This document shows, piece after piece, positions 35,249 to 46,800 of a stretch of 64,000 nucleotides of DNA. The translations under genes and the position numbers were made by a program. Every line of letters starts with the position of its first letter. Position 1 is the first letter of the stretch. The notes under the pieces were generated by a model. That model was not told the origin of the DNA. It saw only the letters and a program-made list of their open reading frames with translations, and did not search any database. The stretch is from Aspidiotus rigidus. Its lineage: Eukaryota > Arthropoda > Insecta > Hemiptera > Diaspididae. The stretch spans positions 5,890,001 through 5,954,000 of the forward strand of contig JAVHKY010000034.1 of the NCBI GenBank assembly GCA_035079385.1, in the 5' to 3' direction.

Positions 35249-38200
35249 CTAATTTGACAATTCATCCTTCAGGAATATGATTTCTATTTCTTCTTTCGAT
35301 TTTCCAAGACGCAGGTACATTTCCGGCCATCTCGTGCACATATAAACAACGTCTTCTTCTTCTTTCCCGTTCTGTTTACGAAGTTTATGTACATCAGGTT
35401 TAATCGCGGTGCGAGCCTCTGGAGTTAACAATAATTTGAACGGCGAGAGAACGTCTTCAGCCTCGGTGAACCGGAAATTTATATGTTTGCCATTTTCGAG
35501 AACGTATTTCTGGGCGATGTAGCAAACATTCCAAAGTGTTTCACTGATCAAAGTGTTAAATAAGTGATACTCCAGCTTCAACTGATCTTCTTGTGTTTTT
35601 TCATCTATTGGCGAGACAAAAAGGTCTGGGTAAATTGAATAATTTGATGCAAATCCTCACTCCTGAATGGTTGATGTGAATCAGTTTTAGAATTAGGAAG
35701 AAAGGAATATTTCGAAACTTTTGCAATGAAGCAGCACTAGACCTCTATTGTAAGTCGAACTTTTATTTACAAAATGAGAAGGTATGAACGTTACTGGAGA
35801 TTGAATGATTGAGAACTTTCTGATTCGTCAAAGTTTCGCTTTTCAATTGATCCTGACTATCTTGAAAATAACAACTGGAGAGCTTTTCAAAATACTTGTT
35901 CGTGAAGGGTACAATTCAAAGTTCATAGAAGCCCATAGAAAATTGAGGCCTTTATAATTTGAGGAGAATAGGCAAACAAAAATACAATTGACATTTCGAC
36001 GAAACCCCAGCACCATCATCAGGAAGAAATAAGAAACGAACTCTACCCCATCCATCCAAGAGTGAATAAATTTCCTTCATGATTTGAACCTACTGCTAAC
36101 AAAATGAAGATGAACAAACAAATATCTAGGAAACACTTTTTTTGTAAAACCTTACCTTTACCCTTTTTGGAAATAGATTCTATAATTTGAATTCCGGAAA
36201 TGTGAAAACCAAACGGCATCTGAACGGATGTACGTTTGATTTTGTTTTGACCCACGAAGCGTAAATACAACAGTGGAGTTGCTGTGCATAAAATTGAGAA
36301 GTTACGTTGATCTTCTTGTTTTCCAGAATATTGGAACGCGCTCATTTCAATTTCGGTGACGTGCTCGTCTACCACGAAAGTTGAATAGATGTTGCCCCGT
36401 CGGGCCAAGTCGCATAAATCCCTCCGATCATTTTCAGTCAGTTGACTGATACTGTCGAGCATGATTTCGGATTGTTCGTCTTTGGGCGCTAAAAATGCCA
36501 GAGTTATCGGAAGTAAGATTGAAATTTTCTATCGTACGTAAGAATAATAATTACTTTGAATGCATGCATTTATAGAAAAGCATTCCACACCTCTATGAAA
36601 AGAAGATTAAGAAGACAGATATTCTGATTGGTTCGTGTCATAAAGAAAGCAGGAAGAGAGAAGAAGGGTAACAGTCAAGGAGCCAACGGGGTCCAATCAT
36701 CTCTCATTACGTCGCTACAAAAGACAACCCTGTGGATCACGACGAACAGTAAAACTCTAGCTTAAGGTCGACAGGGTCATCATCGCTCAAACGTACAGAA
36801 TCATGGTCCATTCTAAGTCTTAACTTTTCCTTCCAATACTTCCTCCTCATAGTCCAAGTCATCTGATCAGTCAGTTAGGGTTCTCATTATTTTGTAGGCA
36901 CCCAGCTGTGGTTGCCTCCTCAGCTTATTGTGTTGTCCTGACTCATAAATAGTAATCGTACTTGCCTTCACTCGTACGACTCGCTCAATTCGCCTTAAGA
37001 ACTACCAAAGCTGATGGACGCTTACATTACAAGATAAAAGGGAAGTTGTATTGAATACGCAAGACTTCTCTTTCTTCTTGCCATACAAGCGTTCATCAGC
37101 TCGAGTAGTTCTTGACGTGAATGAAGCCTACCTTCAGTGTGTTCACAGGCAGTGCTTTGACGCTTTTTCAGGACTTGCGGCCTCTGTAGATTCCTGCGTA
37201 ATCGTACCCCAGGCCACCAATCCTCTCTACCCTCCAACAATTTCACATTTTGGTAGAGTCAGACTCAAAATAATTCATGTAGAACACTAGCAAGTAAAAA
37301 TTATATAGCTTACCAAGCGAGACCATTGTAGTTTCAAACTCATCATCTTCAAACTCGTATAAGTCTATTCCACTTCTATAGCTGATCAATTCCACTTCAT
37401 TCGGTGAATTTCCAGGACGTATAAACAGCTTCGGTGATGTTCGACATAGAATTGCGACGTTAGTTTCCGTTTTGTCGGTAAATTGAAATTCATAATGCTG
37501 TGGTTTTCCAATCCTTTCACTCTGGTGAAGGAAAGAGAGGTGGATAGGCGTGTGTTCTTGAGCGGCCGCACACAAGCTCTTCCGCTCTGTGGAATCTAAT
37601 TTGCCTAAGGCGGTTTCCCTGTATTCCATTTTTAAATCATCTCCTTTAGCACATAGGTAGAAAAAATTATTAGTACCCATGATTTCAAATATTTTAAATA
37701 CATCTTCACAAAAAGCAAGTCGATATAATAAATTTAGGTACCATCTCTAGACCTCAAACTAGGATTTCATTTATTTAATTTTTTTAACAGGTTTTTCACT
37801 CGAGTTGAATTATGAGCTCGGTGATAGTTTTTTGTTGAAAGGGAGACTGAGAGGTCCCAGAGCCGGACGTGTGAAGATGTTACTGATTGCGGAGGGAAAT
37901 GTCTCTGAAGAAGGTCAAGGACTCTGATGACGTTATAAGGCGTGACAAAACCCGTGATGGTTTTTGCAGAGCAAGTCCCAGTCAAAACCCAGTATACTGT
38001 TATATTATAGGTCTAATATAGAGAAAGTCTAGTACAGGAGGAAAGATTAGCTAGTTAACCTAACATACAGTATAGATGACGCCACTAGTGCATTATATTA
38101 TTTTAAGCCCAGTGAAAGCAAAGAATATTACTTCCTATAGTAGCTAAGGCCCAAATCTTTTTCAGGTTTGTAAAGTAGATGAAGGTTATTGACGACGTCA

Positions 38201-41200
38201 TCAGACGTAAGTAAACCCGTGACGGCTGTTTTAGGACTTGTCCCAGTCAAATCCTAGTTGACTGTTACGTTAGGTCTCGGATGGAAAAAGACTGGTGCGG
38301 GGAAAGATGAGCTAGTGAGCCTAACATACGGTATATGGAGCCCCTAGTGTATTGTATGTCAGGCCTGATATAGTTTAGTAGGCGTAATATAATGAAGGCA
38401 AAGGTCACGAGTCCAAAATTAAGGAAGATAGAAATTTTTCCAAGACCCTCAAGTAGCTCAAGTTCATTGATGACGTCATCTAGTGTGACAAAAAGCTGTA
38501 ACAGTTTTCGTGACGATTTTTCAAGGTGTAGATCCAGTCAAAAATTGTATCGGTTTTTCCAGTGGTAGTTCCAATCTTGAAATGCTAACAATGAAGTTTA
38601 ATTGAAAATTACAGTCATTTATCTGTATCAATTAGGCTATATTACTTGAAGATATAAAAAATTATATAAAATTTTTTTTTATAAAATAAAATTATAAGAA
38701 TTAATCAATAATCGATGATAAAACTCAATATAATAAATTAATTTAAATTATCAATTATAATTCTTGATTATTGGTTTTTGTTTTTGAATATTAATTTATT
38801 TTAATTATTGGTTATTAAGAAAGAATAATTTCTTATTATTGAATAACAATATTTTTCTAAAAATAAATGTATTGATTTTAAAAAAATTTATAATTTAGTA
38901 TTAGAATTATATTCTTTTTATGTTGTATCACATTTTCATTATGCACGAGTATTATCAACAGGAGCTATTTTTTTTTTTATTTAGTTCAAGGATAGTTTTT
39001 TGAAGACCAATATTAACAAATTTTAATAATAATATTGAATAATAATTAATTTTATTAATATTATTACTTGGTAAGTATATTTATCAAGAAACGTTTTTTT
39101 TATTCATATCTTAATTATGTTAAGAATTTTAATTTCTTCAATTGGTTCACGACCTAAAGAACTTTGAAAAATAAATTCAATTATAAATTAATTTTACAAA
39201 GTCAAATATTAGAAATTGTTTGAACTGTTATTCCTATTATTATAATTATCAACATTTTTTCCATTAAAATACTATTTTTTAGTAATTGAATAAAAAATAA
39301 TAGTTTAAATATGAAAATTTAAGGAAATGAATTCATGATCAAAATTCAACTTACTTAGCTTGACAGACTTGACGGAATTAATTTTTGAGTGGTCGAATTT
39401 ATAATCATCAAACACAGGTGGAATGAATGTTATTTGAATTTCAGTGCCGGGGGTTTCTTTTTGTAGCACATAGAAATCTGGATAGCCACGACAAAGCATC
39501 CCATAGGAATACTCGTCATCTATTGTCAAAGGCTTGTTCGTCTTCCAATAAGTGTAGCTGTCGTAGTCTACGTGAGGTACTTTGGCTTTAACTGCAGCGT
39601 AAAAACATATTTTTTTCCGATCCTCGACTGTATCATACCTCTTAGGCTCGTCGATATATTCTGAAATACATAAATGAAGAACACTGTTGTAAGAAAGTCA
39701 TCAATACAGTATTTCGAGTGTTGTTTCCGGGTCGCTTCGAGTAAACACACAGGTATCATTCTGCACCCTCTTCTTGGATCATTTCAAGTTGATACCCAAT
39801 TTATTCGTCAGCATTCGTGTGTCCCTCTTTTATTTTTCGTTCGACGTTCAACAATTCCAAATTACTTTAGCTTCTTACTCCTTCAAGGTTTTTCAATCAA
39901 AATTCTTAAGTCTTCTAAAAGCTTCGAACTTACCTTCTATCGCAATCTTTCATAGATTGCTCACATAAGATCGCTTAAAGCCAAATACACCTGAATACCA
40001 CCGCAATATTCTAAAAAACGACGGCTTCCTGAACAAGGTTAAACGAGGAACACAGGGAACCTGTTCTATGAGTCAAGCTGTAATATGATATGAGGGGGAC
40101 TTGGAAAAATTACGACTCTCGAGCTGTATATGACAGGAGAGGGAATTAGAAAAACTTCGACCTCCAAGCTATGTATGATAGGAGGGGGACTTTGAAATTC
40201 CTATCACGTATAGCTCGAGAGTCGAAATTTTTTACGGGGAATCCGCTGTCCCTTTTGTTGGGGGTACTTTCAGGAAATTTTCGTCCGCGAGCGCGAGCGA
40301 GGTTGATGACGTCATAGAGAGGGGAGGGGGACTTGGAAAAATTTCGACCCTCTAGCCAATAGCCATATATGATAGGAAGGAGATTCAGAAACATTCCTAC
40401 CTCCGAGCTATATATGATAGGAAGGGGGCTTGGAAAAATTTCGACTCCCGAGGGGGACTTGGAAATATTTCGACTCTCTAGCCAATAGCCATATATGATA
40501 GGAAGGGGACTTAGAAAAATTCCGACCTCCGCGCTATATATGATAGGAGGGGTACTTGGAAAGACGACGGCTTCCTTGAAATTGTAGCGCGTTCAAGTTG
40601 TGACGTCATGATTTTCAGGACTTGGAAAAACTTCATGCTCTAGGGGACTCGGGACAGCGGGTTCCCTGCTGCCATTACAGTCTTGCAATGGCATCTAATT
40701 TTTCAAGTCCCCTTTCTATTATATATAACTCGAGAGTCTAAATTTCTCCAAGTCCCCCTCCTATCATATATAGCTGGAGAGGCGAAATTTTTCCAAGTTT
40801 TCCGCCAGACGGCGTACGCCAAAATTAAAAAAAAAAAAATTCATAGAACAGATTTTCTGTTAATATCAGCTATCTCACTCCCGTGTAGGATACAATCGAA
40901 AATTACTTCTCCACTATATAAAAGTCTGAACTAGACTACTGCTTCCCAATCTACTCACAATCCATCAAGTATTGAACACTGTTCAGTACATCCTCCATTT
41001 ATCAAAAATTGAAGCCTCGCGAGGGAATTCTTATTAGAACATTTTTTATATATTTTTTGACGCTCTACAAGTTTTGTCTCTTGACTTTTTTCCAAAAAAT
41101 TGATATTCATCCTGAAAATCATAAGAAAACATTCTGGACCACACTTTTTTACCCCCCGGGTACAATGCGCACGTCATATCGAGTGGGACTTTTAGTATGT

Positions 41201-42124
41201 TGTATAAGGTTACAAATGACATATATATGCCAAAATTCAGCTGCCCCTCATTTATTCACAACTAATTTCCTAAGATGACTCGACTAAGTAGAAATTTTTC
41301 CAAGTCCCCAATACTCTGGAGCCATATAAGATAGGTGGGGAGGGACATAGAAAAATGTTGATTCTTGAGCTATATTATGATAGAAGGGGGATTTTTAAAA
41401 AATTTTGACTGTTGAGCCTAATATGAAAGAAGGGGGACTTCGAAAAATTCTGACTGTCGAGCATGTATAATAGGAAAGAGACTTAGAAAAGTTTTGACTC
41501 TCGAGCTATATTATGATAGAAGGGGGAATTCAAAAAAATTTTGACTTTCGAGCCTACTATGAAAGGAGGGGGACTTCGAAAAATTCTGACTGTCAAGCAT
41601 GTATGATAGGAAAGAGACTTAGAAAAGTTTTGACTCTCGAGCTATATTATGATAGAAGGGGGACTTGAAAAAATGTCATCCTCCAAGCCATATAGAATAA
41701 TTTTTTCAAGTTCGGAAAAATGTCGTCCTCCAAGGTATATATGATAGAAGGGGACCTGTAAGAAATTTTGACTGTCAAGCCTAGTATGATAGGAGAACGA
41801 CTTCAAAAAATTTTGAATCTCGAGCTCTATTATGATAGAAGAAGGACTTGAAAAAATGTCATCCTCCAAGCTATATACAATAGAATTTGAAATTTTCTCA
41901 AGTTTTTCGCCGGACGGCGACGATAAATTCCTCAAAAAACTCCCCATAGAACAGGTTCCCTGTTAAAAATTTTGTAATCTATGCTCAAATTTACCCAGTG
42001 AGAGTTCCGCTACGGTTGCTTGTGTGAATTTGAGGATTTCGGAATAGAAACAATTCGTCTTGCCAGTAAAAATACTGATGACCACGAAGATGAAACAAGA
42101 GATCCGAATTTGTATGGTCTTCAT
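35249..42124 (-). CDS. Copy 4: secreted protein of four bi-cysteine domains
   Basis: Exons: 41995-42124 (signal peptide, MKTIQIRISCFIFVVISIF), 39355-39660 (d1), 37314-37643 (d2), 36156-36488 (d3), 35249-35604 (d4 and stop). All phase 1, GT-AG; 485 codons, 484 aa. Motifs: DRKKICFYAA/CRGYPDFY, ERKSLCAAA/CRTSPKLF (Tyr replaced by Phe), DRRDLCDLA/CTATPLLY, TLWNVCYIA/CTRWPEMY. d1 begins with a charged linker (DEPKRYDTVE). The d1-d2 intron contains the mitochondrial-like AT-rich block and TGACGTCA repeats, and intron 1 contains the satellite/foldback blocks. Closest in sequence to copy 5. Secretion is inferred from the signal peptide. Confidence 0.85.
36520..37300. other. Intron between d2 and d3 of copy 4
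   Basis: No element or exon recognised; the ORFs present show no known motif. Confidence 0.4.
37900..38560. repeat. Tandem ~270-bp repeat with TGACGTCA
   Basis: About two and a half units: each has GATGACGTCAT-like core, GTGACAAA(A)CCCGTGACGG, CCCAGTCAAA..CCTAG, and ..AGCTAGT..CCTAACATAC-GTATA. Cores at 37926, 38190 and 38470. Lies in the d1-d2 intron of copy 4; related to 241-450 and to the 49-61 kb array. Confidence 0.65.
38880..39300 (+). pseudogene. Mitochondrial-like insert (cox1 and cox2 remnants)
   Basis: In a very AT-rich block (38640-39300) the plus strand reads FYVVSHFHYARVLSTGAIFF around 38920-38975 (cox1 has YYVVAHFHYVLSMGA) and LQSQILEIVWTVIPIIIII around 39196-39250 (cox2 has the IEIIWTIIP stretch). 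The Trp in EIVWT is coded by TGA, as in invertebrate mitochondria. The two pieces are closer than in an intact genome and carry shifts, so this is a decayed nuclear mitochondrial copy. The 38640-38880 part is equally AT-rich but was not assigned. Confidence 0.7.
40040..40870. repeat. Satellite/foldback block (copy B)
   Basis: Starts with ACAGGGAACCTGTTCTATG and ends with CATAGAACAGATTTTCTGT (inverse). Units of GGACTTGGAAAAATTTCGAC-CTCCGAGCTATATATGATAGGAGG run forward in the left part and in reverse in the right part (40690-40800), followed by CCAAGTTTTCCGCCAGACGGCG. Includes a TGACGTCA at 40305-40314. Confidence 0.65.
40860..41280 (+). pseudogene. Non-LTR RT-thumb fragment
   Basis: The plus-strand frame reads KLLLHYIKV, stop, IRLLLPNLLTIHQVLNTVQY, weakly matching the LLxLYxSLIRSxLxYxxPxxxxxxxxxLxxVQ thumb region of I/jockey-type RT as in the 34.5-kb remnant. 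Lies between two satellite blocks. Confidence 0.35.
41285..41970. repeat. Satellite/foldback block (copy C)
   Basis: About ten ~60-bp units (GGGGACTT-GAAAAATTTTGAC-TCTCGAGC-TATTATGATAGAAG). Ends in CAAGTTTTTCGCCGGACGGCG and CCCCATAGAACAGGTTCCCTGTTAA, the inverse of copy B's left end. Confidence 0.65.
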
Positions 42125-42779
42125 TTTTGAACGTATCACAACTGTATAATATTACTTTTTCTTCACAAGTTTTTTGAAGGAAATATTACGGGATTCGTAG
42201 GTGGAATATAATTTCTTAGAATGGATACGAAAATATGTTTTCAAACTGTGTCATCAAAACGATTACTTAGTGTACCCTCTTGAAAACCAGATTTTGTACG
42301 ATATAGATTTCGATCGGTAAAACATACAGAAGCTTTTCAGGTTCTAAAATTATGATCTATTTTTCCTCGTAGAGGAATTCAACTTTGAAAACCAAAGCCG
42401 TGATAATCGCTCATCACATTATTACAAGTCATAACAAATTGACAGAGAGAACAGCGAGAGTGGTTTGAAAGTTAGCTTTTGTACATAGCTGAATATCATG
42501 AACGAATACGATCATCAAACTGAGTAAAGATTCATTATAACACAAAGAAGGTGTTTAATGATGGTGAAATTATACTAATTGTCTACATGCGGAGTATACT
42601 TGGTCAACAGACCATCTGTAGACCAATGTAAAATGAAGTAACAAAGTTGATAACCCGAGGGTAGGAACCGCTTCATGTCAGATCTTACAAGAATTAGAGA
42701 AGATTGAGGTTCTCGAGCCTTTGGAAAAGTGTGGAGCCGTCCTAATCTCTCCTTCAACTTCCCTGACATGTTGAATAGG

Positions 42780-43420
42780 TTCGAAAGATTGTCAACTCTT
42801 GCCAGGATATTTTGCAGACTGACAAAATCAGTAGAGTTATCTTTGTATCCAATCCTGTACGCCCCCCTCTACGATTTACCTAAATTCTTTGAAGACAGGT
42901 AACTGCTAGGTCAAATTTTTGAGCAGTTGGTTTAAGCTCTATATAGATTATATTTCCTTTCATTCTATTGAAAATTTTCGGGCGATAAAATCAGTAATAT
43001 TGTTCCTCCCCGATTTCGTTCCTATTTCCTTTGATGTTGTGTACTTATTCCTCCCCATCCCCAAGGCCCAGACCATATAGCGCATGAACGAATTACGCCT
43101 TATTTCTATTCCTCCAACCTTTGTTGGGCCTCTAATTTCTGCAAAGATGGCCATTCCTTTGAATTCCCTTCTGAGGCGGGTGTTCTCATTGGATTTCGTC
43201 TGGGGTCACTTATCTCGAAAATCTTCATGGCTAAACCTGAAAAAGATCTCTTCGCTATTCCCCTCCGTCTTCGTAATCATGTTTATATCCTGTGCCTTTG
43301 GAACGACTCTCTTGGGCTCGTTAAAAAATTTCTTCAGTCCTTCCACTCACTTCACCCTGTAATTGAATGCATTGCACATCGGATTTCCTCAGTTCGTAAA
43401 TTGTTTTTTTAGATATTTTT
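42780..43420 (+). pseudogene. Degenerate Penelope-like RT fragment
   Basis: The plus-strand frame reads NLCWASNFCKDGHSFEFPSE then LGSLISKIFMAKPEKDLFA, closely matching the region before YVDD in the intact element at 57-58 kb (NTCWSPNFCKFEGKFFEFPE, LGSLISEVFMSKFELDLF). Catalytic region lost. Lies between copies 4 and 5. Confidence 0.65.
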
Positions 43421-43804
43421 ATTTCCATGAAGGTGGTAGGTAAGCGGAGGTCACAGGTAGACGACTACTGGTGCCACCATCCGTCTGTGCTCGACTTTAA
43501 TGACGTGATCGACCAAAATCAGGTCTAGTTACTTTACTTGAAAGAATTTGTCTCGATTAGATGGCTGGTCAAGAAGCAAATTCGGGCTTGCTGAAAGATG
43601 TGACCTACTCCACCTCCTTCAGCATGCGCTTTTAAGGAGAGAAACAGAAGAAAGCTGAAATGATGGTATTACAATGTGTTCTCATAATTATAGTATAGTG
43701 TATTTTTGGACTTCAAAAAGTGCATAATTTTGGACTAGAGCTGTTTTTTCTTAGAAGCATTCGACGACTGCGTTTATCGCGGAAGTATGAAATACAAACA
43801 TCTT

Positions 43805-46800
43805 CTAATTTGACAATTCATCTTTCAGAAACATGATTTCTATTTCTTCCTTAGATTTTCCGAGACGTATGTACATTTCCGGCCATCTCGTGCACATGTA
43901 AACGACATCTTCTTCACCTTCGCCGTTTTGTTTACGAAGTGTGTATACATCAGGTCTATACTTCCTGCGAGCTTCTGGAGATAAAAGTAATTTGAACGGT
44001 AAGAGCGCTTCTTCAGCCTCGGTGAATCGGAAATTTATATTATGTTTTCCACTTTCAAGAACATATTTCTGCGCGATAAGGCAAACGTTCCAGAGTGTTT
44101 CGTCCACCAAATTACTGAATAAGTGATGGACTATCTTTAACTGATCTTCTTTGGTTTTTTTATCTATTGGTGAAATGAAAACATTGGGTAAATTCAACAA
44201 TTTCAAGAGAGTGGGAATCTACACGAGCCAGAGGCCCTAAAATCGAGAATGGGAACAATGCTCGACCTGATGATAATTCAGAATTCTCTACATATCAAAG
44301 AAAGCAAAAATCCACTCCCAAAGCAGTTTTAAGACCAAGATGCAACAAGGAAGGAGCACCAGACCTCTTTTGAGGACAAGGTATAGGAATTTCGGACTCT
44401 TATGAGTATTTGGCCTCTTGAAACTCCTAATAACTCTCATGGACGGAGAACCATTTTGAAGAATCTTGCGTTTATCTAAACTTACATTGATCCTTCTTGG
44501 AAATTGATTCCATAATTTGAATTCCGGAAATGTGAAAATCAAATGGCATTTGAACGAACGTTCGTTTGATTTTGTTTTGACCCACAAAGCGTAAATACAA
44601 GAGTGGATTTGCTGTGCATAAGATAGAGAAGTCACTTTGATCTTCTTGTTTTCCAGAATATTGGAACGTGCTCATTTCCTCTTCGGTTACGTGCTCGTCC
44701 ACGACAAAAGTTGAATAGACATTGCCCCGTCGGGCCAAGGTGCATAAATCCATCCGGTCATTTTCAGTAAATTGAGGGAAGCTATCGACTACGATTTTGG
44801 ATCGTTCATCCATGGGCGCTAAAAATGCGAAAATTAAGAAACGTAAGATTAAAATTTTCTGTGGTATATGAAAATATTCACTTTAGAAGCATTCTGACTC
44901 TCCGTGAAGAAAAAATTGAGAAAATGGATATTGATTGTCCTCTTGAATCGTGAGACAACTACAAGTGATTATAATAAAGAAGGGGGAAGCCTGAGTGAAA
45001 AAAAGAGAGACGTGAAGGTAATTGTGCGAGCAAAGAATACAATTAAAAATATTTTGGGTGCAAGGAACGGATTAAAAAAAAATGGTTGACTAATTGTTGA
45101 CAATGTTTCAAAAATCCAATCCTTAGAAAACTGAGTTTAATCCTTTTTACGAATATTTCAAAAAGTTCCGGTCTTTGAAAAATGTAGGTCTTTGTCTCCA
45201 GCCCCCCTAGATGAAATTTCGAGGTGGGAACGTTTGTGCTGAATTGTGCCGTCAAGTTTGTTCATTTGTGCTGGTCTCCTGTCCCTTTAGCGGGCTGTGG
45301 ACATGCGAGGCCCTCCATCTAGAAAATAGCTTCTGTGCTGCATATTTTCTGTACTATGCTGTTGAGTTTTTTGATTGTCACGGTTTCTTTACCTTTCAAT
45401 CCTTGGAGGGGTAGTTGGAGACATAGAGGACCCAATGTGGAGAATTGGTGGATTTTTGGGTTAAAAATGGATGGAATCGCTTGTACTACTTTTCCTCTGA
45501 TACCTTTCCTCTCCGTTTTTTTGTCTTCTGTTGTTAGCCCACCTCATCCGCGTTGTAGTCGCAAAGAGAAAAGGCCTCTCACCTACTTTAAGGCTTGAAA
45601 ATAATTTCTAAATATGATTAGCTACTCCGCTGTAGTCAGACGGCTGGTATTGCAAAAAAAAAAAAAAAAAAACAATTGAGAAGGAAAACGAAGAATCTAA
45701 TTGGCTTATATTAATGACTGCCTATGAGGAGGGGAGAGAATGCTATGATCTAGTTTAAGGATTTGAAATATATTCTAATTCCGTTGCGAGCAGTGAGAAT
45801 GAATAGAGCATTGAGATTTTCTTGTATTGTTCTGAGAATTCTGACATTCCACATTTACTCTATAAGGCCTAATTATGTATTGCGTGCAAGAGATGAATTT
45901 GGAAAATAGCATCTATACAACATTCAGACAGGATAGAGGTTTTTTACAAACTTGTAACTAGGATAGAATCAAATTTCTCGGATCGCTGAACGACACGTAC
46001 GTCCTCCTCATGTGGAGAGCTTTCTTAAAATACTTCGCTGTTCAACGAAATAGGAAGCCCTAAAGAAGTGAGTACAGACTTACCACTCCACCTTGCGGTG
46101 AGTAAATACATTATTTACCCGTTTACCCTACCGTAATGGTGGACATGGACATTATGATTTAAATGTGAAGAATCATGGGTGTAGTGTACAGCTTCTATTC
46201 ACATTCCCTTCCCCTCGTATAATCTTGCCTGCTCAAATCATTTCAAACTGTACTTTCTTCATCGTACTTTTGTCTACGAGTTGATTCTTACGTGTAACAC
46301 CAGTAAGTATAAAAATTGTGTGCCTCACTTAGCGAAACCATTGTAGTTTCAAACTCGTCATCTTCAAACTCGTAAAAGTCAATTTCACTTTTGAAGACGA
46401 TCAATTTTACTTCCGTCGGCGAATTTCCGGGACGTATATACAGCCTTGGTGAAGTTCGACATAGAATTGCAACGTCAGTTTCCGTTTCGTTGGTATATTG
46501 AAAATCATAAGGCTGCGGTCTTTCAACGCTCTTATTAAGAAAAGATAGGCGGATATGCGTATGTTTCAGCGCGGCAGCACATAAGCTCTTCCGTTCCTTG
46601 GAATCTAATTTGCCCATTGCGTTTCCCTGGAATTGTCTTTTTAAATCATCCCCTATATAGTGAAAAAAAATATATATATGAGTATCTGTGATCAGGATTA
46701 TGTGAAGAAAAAAATTCACTCACACTGTTTCAACAATAGAACCAATAATGAATGAACCATCTCTAGATCTTGGACTAAGATTTCACAAATATTCAAAATA

